Assembly: GCF_016743775.1 (NCBI RefSeq)
Contig: NZ_JAEQMY010000013.1
Coordinates: 84,553 to 148,552 of the forward strand
DNA length: 64,000 nucleotides
From: Microvirga aerilata
GTDB taxonomy: Bacteria; Pseudomonadota; Alphaproteobacteria; Rhizobiales; Beijerinckiaceae
Reading direction: 5' to 3'
Shown piece after piece: positions 50,631 through 60,098 of this stretch. Below the pieces are notes generated by a model. It was not told the origin of the DNA. It made no database searches and was given only the letters and a program-made list of their open reading frames with translations. The position numbers were made by a program, and so were the translations under genes. Position 1 is the stretch's first letter; every line of letters starts with the position of its first letter.

Positions 50631-53600
50631 TCAATCGAACCGGCCGCTGGCATGGGCCAGCATGGTATAGACCTTGCCGGTTTCCGAGGTGAGGTAGGTC
50701 TTGGTCAGCATGGAGTCCCGGTCGTCGCGGGAGACTTCGGCGAGCAGGCGCTCGAACTCTTCCACATACCGGTCCACCGTCTGCTTGAACTCATTGTCGG
50801 CGCGGTACTTGCGACGGATCTCCTCGAAGGTCTGCTGACCCTGGAGCGTGTAGAGGCGACGGGTGAACACGTTGCCTTCACCGCGCTTATAGCGGTCCCA
50901 CAGCTCCACGGCCGCGTCGTGATCGATCATTCGGGCGATATCGACCGAGATCGAATCCAGGGATTCGAGGCTGTTGACCCGGGTGCGGTCGGGGCGCCCC
51001 CCTGAACGAGAATGTTCAGCGGTTTCCTCGCGGGAGGCGCGATTCAGGAGATCCGACAGCCAGCCGCCACGGGCGTTCGCCTCGCGGGCAGGGGCTTCCT
51101 CGCGGCGTGGGGCCGGACGCTCGGCAGCCGGAGGAGCCTGACGCACGGGGGCCGGAGCGGGTGCTGGTGCCGGAACCGGTACGGGAGCAGGCTTCGGTTC
51201 CGCCTGTCGGGCCACCGTCGGTGCAGGAGCGGGCGTCTGGGCGATCCGCTGCTCGACCGCCGCCGCAACGGCCGCCATGGTCGCCGCAACCGGGGTGTCG
51301 TTCACGGCCGTCCGGCGAGGCTGAGCGGCCGGAGCCGCATCGACCAGGCGACTGGAGCGGGACACCAGCGCCGAGAGCTCGTTGAGAGCCTTGATCTGGT
51401 CGGCGACGACCCGGCGCATGTTGGCCGTGGTCTCCTGGGTCTCCTGCGGCAGCTCGACGACGCCGCGGCGGAGCTCCGCCCGGGTGGCCTCGAGCTCGCG
51501 CTGGATCTGGCCGGTCATGCCGCGCAGCTCGCCCATGGTGTCGCGGAACTTCGCGGTGGCACTGCCCAGCGCCTCGGCCATCTCGGCGGCCGCCTGCTCG
51601 TAGGTGGTGCGCAGGGCCGCCGTGGTCCGCTCGCTCTCGACGCCGGTCGTGGCGCGGATGCGCTCGAACTGGTCTCCGATGGCGCTGGTGGTCGTCTCGG
51701 CGGCCTCGGCAAGGGCGGAGCCGATCTGGCGCGCCCTGGTCTCGGCATTCTCCAGCGAGCCCTCCACGAGAGTCGTGAAGGAGCGGGTGACGGAATCCAG
51801 ATCCTGCGAGCGCTCGTTGATCCGGGCGAGAAGCTCGTCCAAGGCCTGCTGGCGGCTGGACAAAGCCTCGTTCATCCGGGCTTCGACCTGCTCCAGGGCG
51901 GCTGCCGCCTCGGTGAGGGCTTGCATCCGCTCGCGGGTGGTGTCGGTGAGCGCACGACCGCGCTCTTCGAGGCTCTGGGCCAGTTCCGCGGCCTGCTGGA
52001 TGGCGCCCGACGATACGTTGCGAAGGGCGTCGACCTGCTCGGCCACCTGATCGGACGCGCGCCCCGTCTGGGATGCGATTTCCGAAAGCAGCGCCTCGAT
52101 ATGCTGAACGCGCCCGCCCAGGCCGTCCTCGACGGCGCCCAGATTGCTGCTGGCGGAGGCGGCAACCTGCTGGAGCACGCGGTTGGCCTCCTGCAGGCGG
52201 CCGAGCACATCCGTGAGCTCGCCGCGCAGGCGATCGTTGGCGCCGGTGAGGGTTTCGACCGTCCGCTCGGTGCCCTCGTCGATGGCGGTGCGCATCGCTT
52301 CGGTGGACTGCATGTAGGATGCGGTCAGCTCCATCGTGCGCTCCTGGAGCGACGACAGCATGGTGCTGCTGCGATCCTGAAGGCTCTCGATTACCGCATT
52401 GCTGCGCTCTTCGAGGCTGCGCAGGGTCGCGTCGCTGACGGCGGAGACCTCGCGGCCGAGCACCTCGCCATGGTTGCCGAGGGTCTCGACGAGGGAGGCC
52501 CCTTGCGTTTCGAAGATCGACCGGATCTCGCCGATGCGGCCGGTCAGGGACCCGAGGACGGCCTGACCTCGCTCGTCGATCGTCTCGGCCACGCCGCTCA
52601 GGCGATTGACCACCCGCTCCTCGAGCATCGTGACGCTCTGATCGAGAGCGGCGGCGACCTCTTCGGTGCGGCCAGCAAGCGTTGCGGCGATCTCTGCGGT
52701 GCGGTTGCCCAGGGTCTGGTCGATTTGGAACGCGCGGGCTCCCAGAGCCTCGGTGACCTCGTCGGCCCGGGTGCCGAGAACCTCGTTGATTGCCGTGATG
52801 CGCGCTTCCAGGGACTCCGCGATCTCGCCGGCGCGGGTGCCGAGGATCTGATCGATGGTGGCCGCGCGCGTATCGAGCGTCTCGCCGATTTGCTCCGCCT
52901 TGGACGCAAGGGCATCTGTGATGGAGCCGGTCTTGGCCGTGATCGCCTGGGTGATCTCGTCCACGCGGGCTTGCAGGGCGTTGGCCACGTCGCGGCTGCC
53001 TTCGGCCATGACGCGGGCCATCTCGCCGGTGCGCACCACGAGGGCTTCGTTGAGCGCCGTCGAGCGAGCGCCGAGAACGCTGTCGACCCGCTCCACGATG
53101 GTGTCGAAGTTGCCCGTGATCTCACCGGTGCGGCGGGACGCATGCTCCTCCAGGGCGGCAAGCTGGGCCTCGATGGCCGTTGTGGCTTCGCGAGCGCGCT
53201 CCGTGAACGACTCGGCGACGGTGCGGCCCTGAACCGTGATCAGGCGGTCCATCTCCTCAAGGCGGCCGGTGATCGTCTCGGTGAGGCTGCCCACGTCGCG
53301 GGAGATGCGGTCGGCCACATCGCCGCCGCGGCTCGTGACGTCCTCGAGGGCCGTGAGGCGAGCGCTGAGAACCTCTTCCATCTCGCGGGTGCGGCTGTCG
53401 ACCGTGGTCGACAGGGTTTCGGCCGTGCGGTTGAGGGCCTCGTTGACGCGCGAGCCCTGGGTCGCGATGGCGAGCACGATGTCCTTGGCCGTGCTGGCCA
53501 TGCGGTTCTGCGCTTCGTCCGTGTGGAGGGAGAGGGTCTCCGAGAACTCCTGGCCGCGGGACTCGAAAGTGGTGCGGAACTCCTCGACCTGGGTGCCCAT

Positions 53601-55601
53601 GAGCTGCGAGATGCGCTCACCGGCCTCGGTGAGGCTGGTCTCCAGGGCCTGGCCCTGGACGGTGACGGATTCGCTGACGCGCTGGCTCGCCGTCTCGAGA
53701 CGGGTGGCAAGATCGTCGACCCTGCTGCCGATGGCCTCGTCGGCGAGACGGACGGCGTTTTCGAGGTGCTCGCGCACTTCGCCGCCACGCTGGGTGATCT
53801 CGCGGGTCACGTCGGCGGCGGTGGTGGCCAGCCCGTCGCGGAACTCGCTGCCGCGCAGGACGATCTCCTCGACAACGCCGGTGCCGGTGCTGGCCAGCTG
53901 CTCGCGCAGGCTGCTGCCGCGGGTGGACAGCTCCTCGATGAGGGAACCGGCGGTGGTGGAGAATTCCTGGCGCAGGGCGACGCCACGGGTGTTCATGTCC
54001 TCGATCAGCGAGCCTGCCGTAAGGGCAAACTCGTCGCGCAGGCTGCCGCTGCTGGAGGCAAGCTCCTGAACGAGGGAGGCTCCGGTGGTGGACAGTTCCT
54101 GGACCAGCGACGTGCCGGTGGTGGACAGCTGCTCGCGCACGAGACTGCCGCTAGACAGGATTTCCGCGCTCACGGTGGAGCCTGCCGCTGCGATCTGATC
54201 GCGCATCTCGGCGGTGCGGGCCGAGATGTCGTCTGCGATCACGCCGCCGGTCGCGGCCAGCTTCTCGGTGATCTCGCTTCCGCGCTGCGCGAAGCTGTCC
54301 TCGAGGGTGCGGGCCGTCTGCTCGAAGGCTTCGCGCACGTCGTTGCCCTGCTGGGCGAGGGCATCGATGACGCCGCGGCCGGTCTCCGCGAGGGTGCGGG
54401 TCACCTGGCTTGCGCCTTCCTGGAGGTGGCGGGTCAGGAGGTCGCCGGTGCGCTCGAAGGCGCCGGTGATGTCCTGGGCCTTGCTCTCGAGGGAGTTCGT
54501 GATGGTGGTGCCGACGTCCGAGATCCCGTTCTTGATCTCCTCGCTGGAGCCCGAAAGGCGCTCCACCAGCTCCACGCCGCGGCTCGCCATTTCCTCGACG
54601 ACGCGCTCGCCGGCGCGGCCAAGGGCCTGAGTGATGTGATCGCCCTGCCTCTCGAGCGAGGCCGTGACCTTGTCGCCCGCGCCGCTGACGGCGGAAACGA
54701 CGCGCTCGCTGGCACCATCGAGATCCTGGATCAGGTTTTGATGCACGCCGGTGATCGAGCCGCGCACACGCTCGGCGTTGGACACGATGGCTTCGCGCTG
54801 GGCGACGAGTTCGTCGATCAGCGAGCGGATGCGGATTTCGTTGTCGGAATAGGCGCGCTCGAGGGTCGAGATCTCGCTGCGCACGAGGGTCTCGAGCTCG
54901 CCGGCGCGAGCCAGCGCCCGCTCGACGCCGTCGCCGACCGCCGCCACTTCACGGCGCACGGCCTGGGAGACGGACAGAACCGCGTCGGTGGAGAAGCTCT
55001 CGGGCTGGGCCAGGCGCATGGCCACTTCGCCGACCGCGCGCGCCACCATCTTCATCTCCTGGGAGCGGACGGTGAGCATGGCGGCGATGAAGAAGAGGAA
55101 GAGCGGAGCCACCAGCCCAACCGCGCCGAGGGCCAGCTGCGAGGTGGAGAAGGTGGTCAGAAGCTGCTCGGGGGTCGTGATGCCCTGCGAGTAGACGAGG
55201 GCGCCGACGCCGCCGAGCCAAAGGAGGGAGGCCAGGGTCGCCAGCACGTAGGCGCGACGGGAAGGGCGGAACTGAAGGGCTTGCAGCATCACGCCGACAT
55301 TCTGGCGGTCGTCGTTGGCGACGGCGTTCCGGTCGGGGGCGACGAAGCCGGAGCGTGAGATGTCGTTCAGCCTGGGGTCGTGATCGTCCGCCTGGGCCGA
55401 CAGGGAATCGGATCCGAGGCCGAAGGGGCCTCTGGTGAAATCATGGTCGTCGATATCGGGCAGCCTGGGCTCGGAAGAAGACTTGTCGTCCGAGCGCCCG
55501 GGCGTGTGAATGACGAATGTCTCGTCGAGGTTGAGCGCTTGCTCGACAGCCGACAGGGCTGCCTCCGCCGGGTCTTTCATCTTCTTCTTCTCGGTCGCCA
55601 T
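50631..55601 (-). CDS. Giant membrane-anchored hendecad coiled-coil protein, growth-pole-ring (GPR/RgsE)-like
   Basis: A 1656-residue protein starting MATEKKKMKDPAEAALS at 55601; 44 more upstream codons are open but unlikely. After a soluble acidic N-terminus come two membrane segments (about 120-140, LATLASLLWLGGVGALVYS; about 155-180, LALGAVGLVAPLFLFFIAAM), then about 1200 residues of helix with long stretches of exact 11-residue periodicity (for example SLVQELSTTGA, SLVQELASSSG, SLRDEFALTAG in a row), a Pro/Ala linker, and a conserved C-terminal domain of about 120 residues (SISVDIARMIDHDAAVELWD). Apolipoprotein-like repeats with this layout are known from GPR of Agrobacterium and RgsE of Sinorhizobium, which build a ring at the growing pole. 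Homology is judged by architecture only. Confidence 0.85.
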   Translation of the reverse strand: MATEKKKMKDPAEAALSAVEQALNLDETFVIHTPGRSDDKSSSEPRLPDIDDHDFTRGPFGLGSDSLSAQADDHDPRLNDISRSGFVAPDRNAVANDDRQNVGVMLQALQFRPSRRAYVLATLASLLWLGGVGALVYSQGITTPEQLLTTFSTSQLALGAVGLVAPLFLFFIAAMLTVRSQEMKMVARAVGEVAMRLAQPESFSTDAVLSVSQAVRREVAAVGDGVERALARAGELETLVRSEISTLERAYSDNEIRIRSLIDELVAQREAIVSNAERVRGSITGVHQNLIQDLDGASERVVSAVSGAGDKVTASLERQGDHITQALGRAGERVVEEMASRGVELVERLSGSSEEIKNGISDVGTTITNSLESKAQDITGAFERTGDLLTRHLQEGASQVTRTLAETGRGVIDALAQQGNDVREAFEQTARTLEDSFAQRGSEITEKLAATGGVIADDISARTAEMRDQIAAAGSTVSAEILSSGSLVREQLSTTGTSLVQELSTTGASLVQELASSSGSLRDEFALTAGSLIEDMNTRGVALRQEFSTTAGSLIEELSTRGSSLREQLASTGTGVVEEIVLRGSEFRDGLATTAADVTREITQRGGEVREHLENAVRLADEAIGSRVDDLATRLETASQRVSESVTVQGQALETSLTEAGERISQLMGTQVEEFRTTFESRGQEFSETLSLHTDEAQNRMASTAKDIVLAIATQGSRVNEALNRTAETLSTTVDSRTREMEEVLSARLTALEDVTSRGGDVADRISRDVGSLTETITGRLEEMDRLITVQGRTVAESFTERAREATTAIEAQLAALEEHASRRTGEITGNFDTIVERVDSVLGARSTALNEALVVRTGEMARVMAEGSRDVANALQARVDEITQAITAKTGSITDALASKAEQIGETLDTRAATIDQILGTRAGEIAESLEARITAINEVLGTRADEVTEALGARAFQIDQTLGNRTAEIAATLAGRTEEVAAALDQSVTMLEERVVNRLSGVAETIDERGQAVLGSLTGRIGEIRSIFETQGASLVETLGNHGEVLGREVSAVSDATLRSLEERSNAVIESLQDRSSTMLSSLQERTMELTASYMQSTEAMRTAIDEGTERTVETLTGANDRLRGELTDVLGRLQEANRVLQQVAASASSNLGAVEDGLGGRVQHIEALLSEIASQTGRASDQVAEQVDALRNVSSGAIQQAAELAQSLEERGRALTDTTRERMQALTEAAAALEQVEARMNEALSSRQQALDELLARINERSQDLDSVTRSFTTLVEGSLENAETRARQIGSALAEAAETTTSAIGDQFERIRATTGVESERTTAALRTTYEQAAAEMAEALGSATAKFRDTMGELRGMTGQIQRELEATRAELRRGVVELPQETQETTANMRRVVADQIKALNELSALVSRSSRLVDAAPAAQPRRTAVNDTPVAATMAAVAAAVEQRIAQTPAPAPTVARQAEPKPAPVPVPAPAPAPAPVRQAPPAAERPAPRREEAPAREANARGGWLSDLLNRASREETAEHSRSGGRPDRTRVNSLESLDSISVDIARMIDHDAAVELWDRYKRGEGNVFTRRLYTLQGQQTFEEIRRKYRADNEFKQTVDRYVEEFERLLAEVSRDDRDSMLTKTYLTSETGKVYTMLAHASGRFD

Positions 55602-55917
55602 GATCCGCCCTCGTGACGCAACTGATGATGCTCGAAGCCATCCCATCCTTGAAAAGAAAGGTGAATGCGTGGCTTCAGCCGGCGCGGATTCACCAGTCAA
55701 GGCGTCACCGCACGGTAATCTGTCATTTACCAAGTAAGTCTAGCGGCCGAACTGCAACAAGGAAACCCGATGTCCCCAGCCACTTGCGAACGTCGTTAAC
55801 GGCTTAGTAACCTGCTCTACCGGGCAAATTGCGGCGAAAAGACGGCAGGTTTTGCGCTCATCTCTCGTCTTCCGGCGCAGTCTGTCATAAGTATGCGCCA
55901 GCAAGCAGGGGTCCGCA
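55602..55917. promoter_or_regulatory. Divergent promoter region with a near-consensus CtrA site
   Basis: This 316-bp gap separates the giant coiled-coil gene from the ferredoxin gene and holds no credible gene. On the - strand 55810-55795 reads TTAC-TAAGCCG-TTAAC, one mismatch from the CtrA box TTAA-N7-TTAAC, about 195 bp upstream of the coiled-coil start. CtrA controls cell-cycle and polar genes in alphaproteobacteria. Nothing else was recognised. Confidence 0.35.
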
Positions 55918-56238
55918 ATGATCAAGATTACATTCATCGACGCCGAAGGCACGGCTCGCACCGTCGAGGCGGAGGAAGGCGCGACGGTCATGGAGACCGC
56001 CATCCGAAACGGCGTTCCGGGCATCGAGGCGGAGTGCGGGGGAGCCTGCTCCTGCGCGACCTGTCACGTCTATGTGGCCGAGGAGTGGGAGGATGCGACC
56101 GGTCAGCCCCAGCCCATGGAGGAGGACATGCTCGACTTCGCCTTCGACGTGCGCCCGAACTCGCGGCTGTCCTGCCAGATCAGGGTGCGTCCCGAACTCG
56201 ACGGGCTTGTGGTCCATACCCCCACGCGTCAAGGCTGA
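55918..56238 (+). CDS. 2Fe-2S ferredoxin, adrenodoxin type
   Basis: A 106-residue ferredoxin with cluster ligands Cys40, Cys46, Cys49 and Cys86 ([10 protein letters not shown], then RLSCQIRV), the C-x5-C-x2-C-x36-C pattern of adrenodoxin/putidaredoxin/FdxB-type proteins. It carries electrons to P450s, Fe-S assembly or oxygenases. No partner reductase lies nearby. The next gene, uspA, follows after 49 bp. Confidence 0.93.
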   Translation: MIKITFIDAEGTARTVEAEEGATVMETAIRNGVPGIEAECGGACSCATCHVYVAEEWEDATGQPQPMEEDMLDFAFDVRPNSRLSCQIRVRPELDGLVVHTPTRQG

Positions 56239-56287
56239 CCTGAAGACCCGGCTGATTGAGAGAAAAGGCTGACCTGGAGGCAAGCCC

Positions 56288-56713
56288 ATGTTCAAGACGA
56301 TCCTGGTTCCTGTCGATCTCGGTGAAGTGGAAGCGGCGAGGCCCGCCATCGACAAGGCCGTCGAACTTGCCAGGACCGCCGGCAGCACCGTGCGCCTGAT
56401 CTATGTGCGGGCCATCGTGCCCGTGACCTATATGGAGTTCATGCCCCCTGCCTTCGACGATGCCCAGCAGGGCGAGGCGGAGACAAAGCTTGCCGAGCTG
56501 GCGGCAGGCGTGGGGCTTCCCCCGGAGCAGGTCTCGGCGGTGGTTCGCCTCGGCTCGGTCTACAACGAGGTTCTGGACGAGGCCGAGAAGACCGGCGCCG
56601 ATCTCATCGTCATCGGCTCGCACCGGCCTACCATGGCGACCTACCTGCTGGGCTCCAACGCCGCCACCATCGTGCGCCATGCCGGTTGCTCGGTGCTGGT
56701 GGTGCGGACCTGA
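56288..56713 (+). CDS. Universal stress protein UspA family
   Basis: A 141-residue single-domain Usp (FKTILVPVDLGEVEAARPAI at the N-terminus) with the ATP-binding loop GSHRPTMATYLLGSNAATIV and the C-terminal strand GCSVLVVRT. The intact G-x2-x-x9-G(S) loop suggests an ATP-binding member. It may be cotranscribed with the ferredoxin. Confidence 0.9.
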   Translation: MFKTILVPVDLGEVEAARPAIDKAVELARTAGSTVRLIYVRAIVPVTYMEFMPPAFDDAQQGEAETKLAELAAGVGLPPEQVSAVVRLGSVYNEVLDEAEKTGADLIVIGSHRPTMATYLLGSNAATIVRHAGCSVLVVRT

Positions 56714-56763
56714 CGAGAGCCCTTGCTTCATCCCTGGCGCTTCGAGCTTCAGCGCCGTGCCTA

Positions 56764-56788
56764 GGTTCCCCGCCTTCGCGGGGATGAC
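56764..56788. repeat. REP-like hairpin between convergent genes
   Basis: TCCCCGC-CTTC-GCGGGGA (56767-56784) is a perfect 7-bp stem followed by TGAC. It shares the TCCCCG and GGGGAT ends of the repeats at 20613-20789 and lies between the uspA gene and the convergent truncated gene, where it could serve as a bidirectional terminator. Confidence 0.55.
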
Positions 56789-56830
56789 GGTCAGGGTGCC
56801 GGCGTGGGTTCCGGACAGGTCGGGTACGCC

Positions 56831-57259
56831 TCAGGACGCCTTCGGCAGAAGCTCCTCCGGCAGCGCCTCCGAACGGAACGGGCGGGGCTTGTTGAGCCGG
56901 ATCATCGGCTCGATCTGCCAGAAGCCCACGACCGCGAGGAGCGCACCCAAAAGCGCGACGTTCGTCGCGCCCATCTGATAAGCCTGCCAGATCAGGTAGG
57001 CCATGGCGAGAAGCGACGCGACGGCGATCGCCGAGGTGGGGAGCCACATGCCCCAGGGCTTTCCCGCCACGAGCTTGGCCTTCGGGTTGGCGCGAACGAT
57101 GGCGTCGCACAGGGCATGGGTGAAGGCACGGTATTCCCGGGTCATCTCCTGGGCTTCGACCATGCTCTTCCAGTTGAGCGAGCAGAATTGCGCGATATCA
57201 GACTTCGTGTCACGATCAACAGCCGAGCTTGATGGAGCTTCTCTGTGCCTAACGGACAC
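56831..57259 (-). pseudogene. 5'-truncated two-TM membrane protein gene, broken at the recombinase junction
   Basis: The 142-codon frame has a normal C-terminal part: NWKSMVEAQEMTREYRAF, two membrane segments (LPTSAIAVASLLAMAYLIW; ATNVALLGALLAVVGFW), and IEPMIRLNKPRPF. It matches residues 65 to the end of the protein at 59187-59744. The N-terminal 60 or so residues of that homologue have no counterpart; instead, upstream of about 57211 the frame runs into the recombinase start on the other strand. The first 16 codons are therefore chance sequence, and the gene appears cut by element insertion. Function of the family is unknown (PH-like domain plus two membrane helices). Confidence 0.8.
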
Positions 57260-59110
57260 TCATATTACAGATATTCGTCCGCGATCCAAGGGCAGGGCGA
57301 CTCAATCCGTCGTCAGAGCAGCCTCGTCGAGAAGGTCGCCGCCGAAAAGGGCATCCCTCTGATCCGGAGTTACGCCGACTATGGGCTCTCGGCCTACCGG
57401 GGCGATAACTCGAAATTCGGCATGCTGGCGCGCTTCAAGCAGGACGTGAAGGACGGCCTGATCCCAAGGGGCGACTGGCTTTTTGTTGAGTCCCTGGACA
57501 GGTTAAGTAGAGACCGGATCAGCGAGGCTCAGAAAGTCTTAGAGGACTTGCTCCTGGAAGACATCGTGATCTGCACGGTAGCCGACCGCCGTGTCTACAC
57601 CAAGGCTTCCCTGGACGAACCGCTCCAAATCATCGGGGCGATCCTCATCATGTCCCGCGCCCACGAGGAAGCTCAGATGAAGAGCTTCCGTGCGTCAGAA
57701 GCCTGGGCTGAACGTCATCGCAACCAGGAGAAGGGAGAAATCTGTCCAGGCTGGTTGTATCTGGACGGGGAGGTCTACCAGCCTATCCCGTACCGTGTCC
57801 AATTCGTCGTAATCATGTTCGAGATGGCCGCGAGAGGGATTGGAGCCAGCGCGATTGCCGATGATCTCAACGAACGCGGCATACCTCCCTTCAGCGCCGA
57901 GGAAGTTAAGGTCAATAACAGGGTTAAGGTCCGGACCGGCAAGAAAGCGGAACGGTGGGGTCCCAGTTCGGTCAGAAATATTCTGATTAATCGCGCCGTT
58001 TTGGGCGAGTACCAGCCGCGCACCGAGGTAGAGAAAGAAATCACAAAGATCGTGGATGGAAAAGAAGCGCGGGTTAAGGTCAGAGAGAAGGAACCTGCCG
58101 GTGACCCGATCCTGGAGTTCTATCCGCAAATCATTTCCGCGAACCTGTGGCAGCAGGTTGAGCGGGCGCGGCGACGGAACAAGGCCCGAGCAAAAGGCGG
58201 CGCGCTCGGCAAAACCTACGCCAACCTTTTCCGGGACATTGCGGTCTGCTCACGCTGCCGTGGCCCGATGATCGTGCCGTATAGCGATAGCAAGAACCCC
58301 CAACGTGCCACGCTCGTCTGCGCCAATGCTAACCGGAAACACAAGTGCAAGAGGCGAACCTATTTCAAGAAAGAACTGGTCGAGACGGCGATCCTGGACC
58401 ACGTCAAGGAATATCGCCTGAGCGAAATCTTCCGCGATCCTGACAAGGAAAAAGCTCTGCAATCTGCCGAGAACGAGATTGCCGAGATCACGTTGAAGCT
58501 CGAAAGGCTGGAGAAAGAAAGCGCCAAGCTCCTGAAACTGATCAGGGAGAGCGAAGACGACGACGAGACGCAATTCTATCGCACCGATGTCAAGGAGATG
58601 CTGGCCACGAAGAAAGCTGCGCTTGCACGGCGGGACTACCTGAAGGGCGAGAGGGTAACGTTAATTGCCAACAGGGATACGCGGCGAGATGCAGAGGCCG
58701 TCGTGACCAAGCTGCGGTCGGATTTGAACCGGCTCGATGAAAGGATCAGAGAAACCTACGAGGAGGTCGAGAAAAGTAAGTTGCAGCGCTATCAATTCGC
58801 GATCCGCTCAAAGCTTTCTGCGGCCTTGCATGCCTTTGTCGGCTCTATCGAGTTCGATCCGGACGATATGACCATCATTGTCTTCATCGACGGCGACCGC
58901 ATTCCGGAGGGTCGTTGCGGGTATCTGTTCCGGCAGACCGAGCGGCGCGGTCGGTGGCAGGTTCGTGACATCGAATTCGTGAGAAGGGTCCAAATTCCAA
59001 TCACCCGGTATCACTTCTGGCCCGAAAACGTTCAGCCCTTGTCGGAGCTTATCCAACTCCAGAGTAGTAAAATCTATTCCACAGGGGCGGGCGATGATAT
59101 GAAAGGTTAG
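57245..59110 (+). CDS. Large serine recombinase (integrase)
   Basis: A 621-residue site-specific recombinase with a GTG start. The resolvase domain begins YYRYSSAIQGQGDSIRRQ, with the likely nucleophile Ser11 and the DRLSRD motif near residue 94. The recombinase domain follows (about 180-300), then a zinc ribbon (CSRCRG near 335, CANANRKHKC near 360), a long coiled coil (about 395-530) and a C-terminal DNA-binding part. All expected elements are intact, so it should be active. It is transcribed away from the truncated host gene, whose frame it overlaps by 15 bp. Confidence 0.93.
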   Translation: MPNGHSYYRYSSAIQGQGDSIRRQSSLVEKVAAEKGIPLIRSYADYGLSAYRGDNSKFGMLARFKQDVKDGLIPRGDWLFVESLDRLSRDRISEAQKVLEDLLLEDIVICTVADRRVYTKASLDEPLQIIGAILIMSRAHEEAQMKSFRASEAWAERHRNQEKGEICPGWLYLDGEVYQPIPYRVQFVVIMFEMAARGIGASAIADDLNERGIPPFSAEEVKVNNRVKVRTGKKAERWGPSSVRNILINRAVLGEYQPRTEVEKEITKIVDGKEARVKVREKEPAGDPILEFYPQIISANLWQQVERARRRNKARAKGGALGKTYANLFRDIAVCSRCRGPMIVPYSDSKNPQRATLVCANANRKHKCKRRTYFKKELVETAILDHVKEYRLSEIFRDPDKEKALQSAENEIAEITLKLERLEKESAKLLKLIRESEDDDETQFYRTDVKEMLATKKAALARRDYLKGERVTLIANRDTRRDAEAVVTKLRSDLNRLDERIRETYEEVEKSKLQRYQFAIRSKLSAALHAFVGSIEFDPDDMTIIVFIDGDRIPEGRCGYLFRQTERRGRWQVRDIEFVRRVQIPITRYHFWPENVQPLSELIQLQSSKIYSTGAGDDMKG

Positions 59111-59186
59111 ATCGTGGCCGATCTAATTAAAACTTGGCGATATGGCGAAGCAACTCGGCTCCTCCATCTGCAATAAAATTGATTGC

Positions 59187-59744
59187 TCAAGGCAAAAGCA
59201 TTTGTGACGGATCATCTGCGGTGAAGTTTCGAGGCTTATTCAGTCTGACCATCGGCTCGATCTGCCAGATGCCTACGACTGCGAGCAAGATGCCCATCAG
59301 CGCGGTGCTTACGCTTCCCATCTGAAGTGCGCGCCAGATCAACACTGACATACCGCCGAAGCTGGCAACAGCAATAGAAACAGTTAAGAGCCAAACGAAG
59401 GTAGGCTTACCCGAAAGGAGTTCGACTTTCGGATTGGTGCGGTACACTGCTGCTATAAGGTCAAGGACGAAGGTCCGGTAGGCTGCGTCGAGATTTTCGG
59501 CTTGAATAAGACTCTTCCAATTCACGGACGTGATATTGATTGATTTACCATCCTTAAGTGTGAGCCGCGCTCGAAAGATTCGGTTGGAAAATCGCCCTGG
59601 CTCATAGCTTAACCTGATGCGCTCGACCGCACCAAGTTGAGCCATCTGCACCTTGCTACCAGAATCGATGATCAGGCAGTCTTCCTTAAGCGTGTACGCA
59701 ATTGTTTGGCCAGTGGGGCGAGGGGCGTGGCTGTAAGTTGTCAT
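59187..59744 (-). CDS. Full-length homologue of the truncated two-TM protein
   Basis: A 185-residue protein starting MTTYSHAPRPTG at 59744 (eight codons further upstream also possible). Residues about 15-95 form a beta-rich PH-like region (YTLKEDCLIIDSG; VERIRLSYEPGRFSNRIFRA), followed by two membrane helices (FVWLLTVSIAVASFGGMSVLI; VSTALMGILLAVVGIW) and a conserved tail IEPMVRLNKPRNF. It is clearly related to the gene broken at 56831-57259 but has lower GC. It may be the element's own version, compensating for the gene it destroys. The molecular function is unknown. Confidence 0.8.
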   Translation of the reverse strand: MTTYSHAPRPTGQTIAYTLKEDCLIIDSGSKVQMAQLGAVERIRLSYEPGRFSNRIFRARLTLKDGKSINITSVNWKSLIQAENLDAAYRTFVLDLIAAVYRTNPKVELLSGKPTFVWLLTVSIAVASFGGMSVLIWRALQMGSVSTALMGILLAVVGIWQIEPMVRLNKPRNFTADDPSQMLLP

Positions 59745-60098
59745 CGCTCGGTCAGCAATACCTATCATTGGATACTGGAAATGATCTTCTGACCATCTCC
59801 AAAGTATCGCATTAAGCCGAAGTCAGCAGCTATGTACAGGCCGAAAGGTCAAGGAACATAGCACTTGGCTGGACTGTGTAGGATGAAAGCATCCGGGCAC
59901 CAGAACGATTCAATGACTTCTTCTTGTCTCTCAATCCGGAGCTTGCCGATCAAAATCACAAATGTCTTGATCATAAAGTTTGGTGCCGTAGATGGTACAA
60001 TAATCGGCGACCACGGCTTGAGAATGCCTTCCGAAATAGCGAAGCTTGCGCTACGGTTAGAGTAGTTATTCCCCGGAACTTTGCCGAGTAGCCCAACA
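59745..60098. other. Intergenic region, nothing recognised
   Basis: This 354-bp stretch separates the membrane-protein gene from the NYN-LOTUS gene and should contain both divergent promoters. A 119-codon frame on the - strand (60208-59849) and a 66-codon frame on the + strand (59865-60065) are open, but neither has a convincing ribosome-binding site or recognisable protein features. I do not call them. Confidence 0.5.

Noticed and set aside
51012..55358. A 1448-codon open frame on the + strand antisense to the giant coiled-coil gene
   Set aside because: It mirrors the repetitive, GC-rich coding of the opposite strand (Glu/Ala/Thr/Arg-rich codons avoid stops in this antisense frame). It has no ribosome-binding site, and the sense strand has membrane helices, clean hendecads and a terminator.
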